From: an uncultured Bacilli bacterium
Lineage (GTDB): Bacteria; Bacillota_I; Bacilli_A; RF39; UBA660
Assembly: GCA_910584085.1 (NCBI GenBank)
Contig: CAJTZY010000017.1
Location: 1-29,953, forward strand
Direction of reading: 5' to 3'
Length of the DNA stretch: 29,953 nt
Position 1 is the stretch's first letter. Each line of letters begins with the position of its first letter. Below the pieces are notes generated by a model. The model had not been told where the DNA came from. It saw only the letters and a list, made by a program, of their open reading frames with translations, and searched no databases. A program made the position numbers and the translations under genes. Positions 23,495-29,953 of this stretch are shown here, one piece after another.

Positions 23495-25855
23495 ATGAAA
23501 ATTGCATTTGATATAGACGGAGTATTAACTGATATTACATCTTTCCAATTAACAAGTGGTGAAAAATATTTTAAAAGACAAGCAATAAATAAAAATGCTT
23601 TTACTATTAAAGAGATGTTTGGATGTACAGACATGGAGGAAAAAAAGTTTTGGCATAGTAATCTGTTAAAATATTATATATTTACACCTACCAGAGTAGG
23701 GGTTATGGAAAATTTAAAAAAATTAAAAGAAGAAAAACATAAAATCTTTCTTATGAATTCTAGAAAATTTATAAATGAGAGTGCAAAAATCAATAAATTA
23801 ATAAATATAATTGTTGAGGAATGGTTAAAATACAATAAAATTGAATATGATGAGATATTATATTGTTCAGAAAATAAAATTGACCAAGTAGTAAAAAATA
23901 ACATAGATGTTGTTGTATTAAATAAGGTTGATGATATAAATGAAATAAGCACAGTTACTAATGTTGTTTGTTTTAATACAAGATACAATAGTTTTAGTGT
24001 TAATAAAAATATAATAAGAATAGATAGTTTTTATGAGTTGAAAAATGTTTTAAATAAAATAAAAAATAATCTAAAAAGTACGATAAAAATGGAAAATAGT
24101 AGTATTAATAATATGCCATCAATTGCTAAACCATATATGAAATATTATACTAATTCACAGTTATCAATAAAATTGCCACAAAAAACCATATATGAAAATT
24201 TATTTGAAAATAATATAACAAATTTAAATAATATAGCAATTAATTATTTTGATAGAAAGATTACTTTTTCAGAATTATTTAAAATGATAGATGATTGTTG
24301 TAGGGCTTTTGTCACACTTGGGGTAAATAAAGGGGATATAGTTACTATATGTATGCCTAATACACCGGAAGCAATTATAGCATTTTATTCCTTAAATAAA
24401 ATAGGTGCAGTATCAAATATGATTCACCCATTAAAAAGTAAGAATGAGATTAAAAATTATTTGAACGAAGTAAATTCAAAATATATGATTTTATTAGATT
24501 CAAATTATAGTAAGGTTAATGAAATAATTGACGAAACTTTATTGGAAAAGGTAATAGTAGCTTCACCAAAAGATTCAATGCCATTTATTATGGGGTTAGC
24601 TTATTATAATCAAACATTAAAAAATGAACCATTTTATAAAGAACAAATAGATAATAAATACATAAAATGGGCTGATTTCATAAAAAATGGTAAAAATGAA
24701 AAAATTGTAAAAAATGAGTATAAAGAAAATGAGTTGGCAGTTATTATTCATACAGGTGGAACTACAGGTACATCCAAAGGAGTAATGTTATCTAATGATA
24801 ATTTCAATTCAATGATTACACAGTTTTTTGCAACAGCGGACAATTTTTGTAAAGGCGATAAAATGCTTACCATTATGCCAGTATTTCATGGATTTGGATT
24901 ATGTAGTTCTATTCATTTGCCATTGAGTTTTGGGGTTACATCCGTTTTGATTCCAAAATTTGAGTCAAGTAAATTTGATAAATTATTAAAAAAATACAAG
25001 CCAAATCACATAATAGGTGTACCAACACTATGGAAAGCAATGATTAATAATGATAAAATTAATAAAATGGACTTGTCTTTTATAAAATATGTAGTAACTG
25101 GTGGAGATTCTATGAAACAAGATTTTGAATTAGCAGTAAACGAATTTTTAAAAAATCATGGTTCTAATTCAGAATTAAATAAGGGATATGGATTGTCGGA
25201 GGCAGTTGCTGGGGCTACTTTTGCCTTTGGAGAATGTAATAAATTAGGAAGTATAGGAATACCAATGGTTAAAACTGAGTTTAAAATAGTTGAACCTGGA
25301 ACAGATAAAGAACTAACATATAATCAAAATGGGGAATTATGTATTTCAGGGCCAACTGTAATGCTTGGCTATTATAATAATGAAGAAGAAACATCTTTAG
25401 TTTTACGAAAGCATTCTGATGGTAAATTATGGTTACATACAGGTGATATGGGATATATAGACAATGATGGTGTTTTATATTATAGTCAAAGAATAACAAG
25501 AATGTTTATCTCTAGCGGAGTAAATGTATATCCAAGCAGTATTGAAACAGTAATTTCATCTATAAATGAAATAGAAATGTGTGCCGTAATACCTATTCAA
25601 CATGAATACAAAGGAATGGTTCCAAAAGTATACATTGTATTAAAACAGGGATATGAATTAAATGAAGATATAATAAATAAAATAAAACTTAATTGTTTAG
25701 AAAATTTAGATAAATATCATCAACCATATCAGATAGAATTTAGAAATACATTACCTATTACAAATTTAGGAAATGATATAGGTAAAGTTGATTATAAAAA
25801 ATTAGAGGACGAGAATACTCGTGATATTCATGAAAAAATTTATAAATTAAGGTAG
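23495..25855 (+). CDS. fusion protein: N-terminal HAD-like domain + acyl-adenylating (acyl-CoA/ACP synthetase) domain
   Basis: A 786-residue cytoplasmic fusion. Residues 1-200 resemble a NT5C-type HAD phosphatase, with motif I DIDGVLTD (D6, D8). However the motif II site reads MNSRK and motif IV reads VVLNKVDD where a DD pair is expected, so this HAD is probably inactive. From about 220 it is an ANL-superfamily ligase: TGGTTGTSKG (420-429) binds ATP, GYGLSE is at 564-569, D651 sits in TGDMGYID, and K764 in GKVDYKK is the catalytic Lys, all intact. It should activate a carboxylic acid, most likely fatty, via acyl-AMP to CoA or a carrier protein; no carrier domain is fused. ATG 23495 follows GGGGGA (23485-23490); ATG 23483 lies upstream of that site. 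The partner HAD-PlsC gene follows after 10 nt. Confidence 0.88.
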   Translation: MKIAFDIDGVLTDITSFQLTSGEKYFKRQAINKNAFTIKEMFGCTDMEEKKFWHSNLLKYYIFTPTRVGVMENLKKLKEEKHKIFLMNSRKFINESAKINKLINIIVEEWLKYNKIEYDEILYCSENKIDQVVKNNIDVVVLNKVDDINEISTVTNVVCFNTRYNSFSVNKNIIRIDSFYELKNVLNKIKNNLKSTIKMENSSINNMPSIAKPYMKYYTNSQLSIKLPQKTIYENLFENNITNLNNIAINYFDRKITFSELFKMIDDCCRAFVTLGVNKGDIVTICMPNTPEAIIAFYSLNKIGAVSNMIHPLKSKNEIKNYLNEVNSKYMILLDSNYSKVNEIIDETLLEKVIVASPKDSMPFIMGLAYYNQTLKNEPFYKEQIDNKYIKWADFIKNGKNEKIVKNEYKENELAVIIHTGGTTGTSKGVMLSNDNFNSMITQFFATADNFCKGDKMLTIMPVFHGFGLCSSIHLPLSFGVTSVLIPKFESSKFDKLLKKYKPNHIIGVPTLWKAMINNDKINKMDLSFIKYVVTGGDSMKQDFELAVNEFLKNHGSNSELNKGYGLSEAVAGATFAFGECNKLGSIGIPMVKTEFKIVEPGTDKELTYNQNGELCISGPTVMLGYYNNEEETSLVLRKHSDGKLWLHTGDMGYIDNDGVLYYSQRITRMFISSGVNVYPSSIETVISSINEIEMCAVIPIQHEYKGMVPKVYIVLKQGYELNEDIINKIKLNCLENLDKYHQPYQIEFRNTLPITNLGNDIGKVDYKKLEDENTRDIHEKIYKLR

Positions 25856-25865
25856 GTGGTAAATA

Positions 25866-27200
25866 ATGAATATAGGCATAGATATTGATGGTGTATTTAC
25901 TGATTTAGAGAATTATCAATTAATATATGGTAAAAAATATTTTAAAAATATTCCGGTTGATGAAATAGATGACACTCAAATAGATATTGAACAAATATTT
26001 TCTTGTTCAAAAAAAGAGAGAGAAAAATTTTGGCTCAAATATATTTGGAAATATTGTATTTCATTTCCACCGAGAAGAAATGCTGCAGCAGTGATTAATA
26101 AATTAAAAGATGAGGGTGACCATATACATATAATTACTGGTAGAGCACATTCTACTGAAAAGGGAATAAGGGGGCTGCTTTTTAGAAAAATGCTAATTAA
26201 TTGGCTAAAAAAAGAAAATATACCTTATGATAGTATTACATTTTGTAAAGAAGATGGTAGTGAAACAGATAAGCTTGAAGCATGCAAAAAGTATAGCATA
26301 GATATTATGATAGACGATAAGAGGGAAAATATTGAGTTATTAAGTACGGCAGTTAAGGTATTATGTTTTGATGCAAAATATAATCAAGATTGTCATGTAG
26401 AAAATTTAATTAGAGTAAATGGTTTTGATGAAATATACACTGAAATAAATAAAATAAAAAATAATATAGAGTTTACAAAACAAGGACCATTGGAGCTTGA
26501 AAAGTTAAATTCAGACGAAAAAACAAATTATTTTGAAAGATTAAAAGAATATTATCAAAATTTGCCATATGATAGTGATACATATAAGAAAACAGAAAAA
26601 AATTATATAAGAACTTTTAAAATTTTTAAACCTTTGATTAATTGGATTTATAAACCAATTGTGTTTAATAAAGAGTTTGTGCCAAAGGAAAATGGTGTAA
26701 TATTTGTAGCTAATCATAATAATTATTATGATCAATTTCCTATTATTTGCGCAATAGGAGACTCTAGACCTATACATTTTTTAACAGCAACTAAGATGTT
26801 AAAATTGAAAAGGGGATATTTTTATCTTAAAACGGGCGCAATTTCTGTTAATAGAGATGATATTAAGGATAGACATAATGCTTCCTTAGAATTAAAAAAG
26901 ATTGCAGTTCATGGTGGTAATATATTTATATTTCCAGAAGGTAGAACAAATAGGGGTGAATCATTTCTACTTGATTTCCATCCAGGAGCAGTTGCAATCG
27001 CACAAGAAACAGGAAGGAAAATTATCCCTATAGCAATAAATTTCTGTGATAATAGGAAAGTATACGTTAGATTTGGAAAGCAAATTAAAATTTTACCTAG
27101 TGATAATGTTATTGAAAAAACTAACGAGTTAAAACAAATTATCGGTAATCTAAAAATGGAAAATGAGGAAGAGAATAATAAGATAAAAATAAAAAAATAA
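25866..27200 (+). CDS. fusion protein: N-terminal HAD phosphatase + PlsC-type acyltransferase
   Basis: A 444-residue fusion. Residues 1-195 are a HAD domain paralogous to that of the preceding protein, sharing DIDGV and the KFW and KYF segments, but here the catalytic set looks complete: D6 and D8, IITGRAH as motif II, a Lys in ETDKLEACKK, and IDDKREN as motif IV. From about 255 it is a 1-acylglycerol-3-phosphate acyltransferase: the HxxxxD motif is H284-D289 (ANHNNYYD), GAISVNRDD precedes, and FPEGRTNRG is at 356-364, then a PIAINF strand. It should acylate a lysophospholipid or related acceptor at the inner membrane face; there is no strong membrane helix. It begins 10 nt after the ligase fusion (ribosome site AGGTGG), so the two are co-expressed. 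The tail is Glu/Lys-rich. Substrates of both domains are unknown. Confidence 0.88.
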   Translation: MNIGIDIDGVFTDLENYQLIYGKKYFKNIPVDEIDDTQIDIEQIFSCSKKEREKFWLKYIWKYCISFPPRRNAAAVINKLKDEGDHIHIITGRAHSTEKGIRGLLFRKMLINWLKKENIPYDSITFCKEDGSETDKLEACKKYSIDIMIDDKRENIELLSTAVKVLCFDAKYNQDCHVENLIRVNGFDEIYTEINKIKNNIEFTKQGPLELEKLNSDEKTNYFERLKEYYQNLPYDSDTYKKTEKNYIRTFKIFKPLINWIYKPIVFNKEFVPKENGVIFVANHNNYYDQFPIICAIGDSRPIHFLTATKMLKLKRGYFYLKTGAISVNRDDIKDRHNASLELKKIAVHGGNIFIFPEGRTNRGESFLLDFHPGAVAIAQETGRKIIPIAINFCDNRKVYVRFGKQIKILPSDNVIEKTNELKQIIGNLKMENEEENNKIKIKK

Positions 27201-27235
27201 AATAAAACTATAAAAAATATAGTTTTATTTTTGTT
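27200..27235 (+). terminator. terminator of the HAD-fusion operon
   Basis: A perfect 13-pair AT-rich stem (27200-27212 with 27218-27230), loop of five A, T run on the 3' side and A run on the 5' side. It begins at the last base of the HAD-PlsC stop codon. Confidence 0.8.
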
Positions 27236-27239
27236 ATTT

Positions 27240-27248
27240 TGTTATAAT
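27240..27248 (+). promoter_or_regulatory. extended -10 promoter for the second hybrid kinase
   Basis: TG (27240-27241), one base, TATAAT (27243-27248). A -35 box would fall in the terminator stem and none is evident. Confidence 0.45.
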
Positions 27249-27283
27249 AGGTAATGTAGGATTATAGATTTGAGAGGTATATT

Positions 27284-29503
27284 ATGAGTAATTTATATTT
27301 TTTAATATGTAGCTTTATTTATATAATGTTAGTTTCAGCAGTATATTTTTCTAAGGAAAAAATAAAAACTACCGAAAATAAGGTGTTTACAATTATTATA
27401 ATTGTAAATGTAATTGGAATAATATTGGATTTTATAAGCGTTTCAATGGCCTTTTTAGGTACACATAACATTTTGTTTAATATAATTAATAAAATATATC
27501 TGATATATTTATTAACTTGGATATCATTATTTACAATATATACAATTATTATATCATTGAAGAATAATATGGCAAAAAGGATTATTAAAATAATATATAG
27601 TATTTATATTCCTATTTCAATATTATTATTAATTATTCCTCTTAACTTTTCTGTAGAAGGTAATAAATTTTACACATATGGTATAGGTGCTAATTTAATG
27701 TATATTATTTCATCTATATATGTATTAATAATGATTATATGCTTAATTAAGAATATAAAAAATATTAAAGAAAAAAAATATTTTCCTATATTCATATATA
27801 TTTTTATAGGCTCCTTGGCAACCTTAACACAATTAATTAATCCATCCATTTTAATTATAACCTCTATGGAAACCTTTGTGACAATTTTAATGTATTTCAC
27901 AATCGAAAACCCAGATGTTAAATTAATCAACGAACTTGAACTTGCTAAAAATCAAGCCGAAAAAGCAAACCATGCTAAAACTGACTTTTTAAGTAGTATG
28001 TCACATGAGATAAGGACACCACTTAATGCTATAGTAGGATTTAGTCAGTGTATTGATAGCGCAGAAACTTTAGATGAAGCAAAAGAGGATGCTAAAGATA
28101 TAGTAATGGCTTCCCAAAATTTACTTGAAATAGTAAATGGAATTCTTGATATAAGTAAAATAGAAGCAGACAAAATGGAGATAGTTAATACTGAGTATAA
28201 TTTAAAACCAATACTTGAAAATTTGACTAAATTAATTATGCCTAGAATAGGTGAAAAACCAATTGAACTTAAAACATATTTCGCACCAGATATACCAGAT
28301 ACTCTTTATGGGGATAGTGGTAAAGTAAAACAGGTTATAACAAATATATTAACTAACGCTGCAAAATATACTGAACAAGGTGAAATTAACTTTAAAGTTA
28401 ATTGCGTAAATAATAAAAATGAATGTAGTTTAGTTATATCTGTAAGTGATACTGGTAGGGGAATAAAGACAGAACAAATTGATAAACTATTTACTAAATT
28501 TCAAAGACTTGATGAAGATAAAAATACAACAGTAGAAGGTACGGGTCTTGGACTTGCTATTACTAAAAGATTAATAGAAATGATGGGTGGTAAAATAGTA
28601 GTCTCTAGTGTTTATGGAGAAGGGTCAACATTTACTATCTACCTTAAGCAAGAAATAAGAAACAGTTTATATAAATCAGAAAATATAAATTCTAATATTA
28701 AACTAGATTTAACAGGTAAAAAAGTATTAGTAGTAGATGATAACTCATTAAATCTTAAAGTAGCCACTAAAATACTTAAAGAATATAAATTAGATATTAC
28801 ATGTATTAATAATGGATTTGAATGTATTGAAAAAATAAGTAATAAAGAAACTTTTGATATAATTTTAATGGATATCATGATGCCTAAAATGGGTGGAGTT
28901 GAAACTTTAAAAAAGTTAAAAGAATTATCTAACTTTAATATACCAACAATCGCACTTACAGCAGATGCGATTCAAGGAAAGGCAAATAAATACTTAGAAG
29001 TTGGCTTTAATGATTATTTAGCAAAGCCAATTGAGACTAATGAGCTAGCTCGTATTTTATCAAAATATTTAAATACTAGTAAAACTAAATCTGAAAATAG
29101 TGCTGATAAAGTTATTAAGGAAGAAAGCAATGTGGTTCAAAATATGGATATAAACTATTTAAAAGAAAATGGTATAGATGTTGATTCATCTATAGAACTT
29201 CTAGGGGATATTGATATGTACAATGAAACATTAAATGATTTTCTAGAAGAGTCAAAAACAAGATTGCCTAATATGAAAAAATATATGGAAGAAAGTGACT
29301 CTAATAATTATGCAATACTTGCCCATGCTATGAAAAGTGATAGTAAGTATTTAGGATTTAAAAAGTTAGCTGAATTATCACTTAATCATGAAATGGAAGG
29401 TAAAGCAAATAATATAGAATATATAAAAGAAAATTACGCGGAACTTATGAATGAAGCGAATAGAATAATTAATATTGTAAGTAATTACTTAGAAAGGAGA
29501 TAA
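27284..29503 (+). CDS. multi-pass membrane hybrid histidine kinase with receiver and HPt domains
   Basis: A 739-residue phosphorelay kinase. The first ~205 residues hold about seven membrane helices with short loops, resembling the 7TM input modules of some kinases. HisKA follows, with H241 in SHEIRTPL, then an ATPase domain with a full set of boxes: TNAAKYT (N), DTGRGI (G1), FTKFQRLD (F) and GTGLGLAI (G2). The receiver begins near 480 (VLVVDDN), with D530 in LMDIMMP, LTADA and AKPIE. The C-terminal HPt has H681 in LAHAMKSDSKYLGF. Kinase, receiver and HPt in one chain match BarA/ArcB-like tripartite kinases. The next gene, a lone receiver one base downstream, is the obvious acceptor of the HPt phosphate. 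Its receiver is a paralogue of that at 9854; the input regions are unrelated. The signal is unknown. Confidence 0.93.
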   Translation: MSNLYFLICSFIYIMLVSAVYFSKEKIKTTENKVFTIIIIVNVIGIILDFISVSMAFLGTHNILFNIINKIYLIYLLTWISLFTIYTIIISLKNNMAKRIIKIIYSIYIPISILLLIIPLNFSVEGNKFYTYGIGANLMYIISSIYVLIMIICLIKNIKNIKEKKYFPIFIYIFIGSLATLTQLINPSILIITSMETFVTILMYFTIENPDVKLINELELAKNQAEKANHAKTDFLSSMSHEIRTPLNAIVGFSQCIDSAETLDEAKEDAKDIVMASQNLLEIVNGILDISKIEADKMEIVNTEYNLKPILENLTKLIMPRIGEKPIELKTYFAPDIPDTLYGDSGKVKQVITNILTNAAKYTEQGEINFKVNCVNNKNECSLVISVSDTGRGIKTEQIDKLFTKFQRLDEDKNTTVEGTGLGLAITKRLIEMMGGKIVVSSVYGEGSTFTIYLKQEIRNSLYKSENINSNIKLDLTGKKVLVVDDNSLNLKVATKILKEYKLDITCINNGFECIEKISNKETFDIILMDIMMPKMGGVETLKKLKELSNFNIPTIALTADAIQGKANKYLEVGFNDYLAKPIETNELARILSKYLNTSKTKSENSADKVIKEESNVVQNMDINYLKENGIDVDSSIELLGDIDMYNETLNDFLEESKTRLPNMKKYMEESDSNNYAILAHAMKSDSKYLGFKKLAELSLNHEMEGKANNIEYIKENYAELMNEANRIINIVSNYLERR

Positions 29504-29504
29504 T

Positions 29505-29882
29505 ATGGATAAAGCGGTAATAGTAGCTGATGATTCTATGATAATTAAAAATATTGTGGAAAAAGCACTTCAAAATGATTATATAGTTCTTAAAGCATCT
29601 AATGGTAAGGAGGCTATAGATTATATAACTAAAAAAGAATACAATATAGTTTGTATGTTACTTGATTTAAATATGCCAGAATATGATGGGTTTATGGTAC
29701 TTAATTATTTTAAAAATAATAATTTATTTAAAAGAATTCCTATATCAATTATATCTGGTGATGATACTAAGGAAACTATAGATCGTGCATTTACATATGA
29801 TATAATAGATATGTTAAATAAACCATTTTCAAGTGATAATATTAAAAGTATCGTAGATAAAATGATTAGTTTAAATAATTAA
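29505..29882 (+). CDS. single-domain response regulator (CheY-like receiver)
   Basis: A 125-residue protein made only of a receiver domain: acidic pair in VIVADDSM, phospho-acceptor D54 in LLDLNMP, Ser in IISGDD, and the conserved Lys in LNKPF. No output domain is attached, so it must act by protein contact or pass phosphate on, as Spo0F does in sporulation relays. It starts one base after the kinase stop, using the AAAGGAG at the kinase end as ribosome site, so the two are translationally coupled. MPEYDG and the sequence around D54 differ from the receivers fused to the two kinases. Confidence 0.94.
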   Translation: MDKAVIVADDSMIIKNIVEKALQNDYIVLKASNGKEAIDYITKKEYNIVCMLLDLNMPEYDGFMVLNYFKNNNLFKRIPISIISGDDTKETIDRAFTYDIIDMLNKPFSSDNIKSIVDKMISLNN

Positions 29883-29901
29883 CTTTACTTTATGTAAAGT
29901 T
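29881..29901 (+). terminator. small hairpin directly after the response regulator
   Basis: AACTTTAC (29881-29888) pairs perfectly with GTAAAGTT (29894-29901), with a five-base loop. It begins within the stop codon and lacks a T run, so it is more likely a 3'-end stabiliser than a terminator. Confidence 0.55.
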
Positions 29902-29906
29902 AGTGT

Positions 29907-29953
29907 AAAGAGTTTTTGGGATTTTTAGTAAAAATATCTAAAGACTCTTTTTT
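29907..29953 (+). terminator. terminator of the kinase-regulator operon at the window edge
   Basis: An eleven-pair stem (29907-29917 with 29940-29950, one T-G pair) with a long loop, ending in a T run that reaches the last base of the window. Confidence 0.75.

Noticed and set aside
29881..29901. First hairpin after the response regulator as the main terminator
   Set aside because: No T run follows it; the second hairpin at 29907-29953 ends in T residues and fits better.
1..29953. TGA recoding to Trp as in mycoplasmas
   Set aside because: The second glycosyltransferase ends in TGA after a full-length domain and Trp is encoded by TGG throughout.
1..29953. tRNA, rRNA or insertion-sequence genes
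   Set aside because: No tRNA-like cloverleaf, rRNA segment, transposase frame or terminal inverted repeat was recognised on either strand.

Overview
This is a very AT-rich stretch (GC by eye about one quarter) from a Gram-positive, endospore-forming Bacillota bacterium. The spore evidence is a pair of alpha/beta-type small acid-soluble spore proteins, each behind a sigma-G-like promoter. Other Bacillota markers are a T-box leader, the rel-dtd-hisS-aspS gene order and an EssC-type (type VIIb) secretion ATPase. TGA is used as a stop and TGG encodes Trp, so the code is standard. Every gene I support is on the + strand. A precise taxon cannot be named from the sequence alone; an uncultured gut-type Clostridia/Bacilli lineage is an inference.

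Layout. (1) 1-7677: the 3' part of a Ser/Thr/Asn-rich repetitive protein, then full-length essC, then two tandem family-2 glycosyltransferases, closed by a terminator at 7786. (2) 7875-9412: thiI and a first SASP. (3) 9496-12980: a second SASP, a hybrid histidine kinase and an unrecognised 291-aa protein, each with its own promoter and terminator. (4) 13045-16722: bifunctional rel, dtd and an AI-2E-family membrane protein. (5) 16725-20093: hisS with a small unknown gene abutting it, then an Asp-specific T-box and a short archaeal-type aspS. (6) 20099-23153: an M14 zinc carboxypeptidase, then a Cys-rich 36-codon leader ORF with a terminator, then a second RSH protein that has lost the synthetase glutamate. 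(7) 23154-27235: a 341-nt gene-free stretch, then two consecutive fusion proteins, HAD+acyl-adenylating ligase and HAD+PlsC acyltransferase. (8) 27240-29953: a membrane hybrid kinase with receiver and HPt domains, a stand-alone receiver, and a terminator at the window edge.

How the genes may work together. Rel and the RSH paralogue set (p)ppGpp levels; dtd, hisS, aspS and thiI serve tRNA charging and modification; the SASPs protect spore DNA. The two kinases and the single receiver look like phosphorelay parts without a DNA-binding output here. The most unusual parts are the paired HAD fusions with lipid enzymes, the leader/terminator in front of the synthetase-deficient RSH, and the secretion ATPase flanked by a repetitive Ser/Thr/Asn protein and two duplicated glycosyltransferases. 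All residue positions, promoters and hairpins were read by eye; no search or folding program was run.
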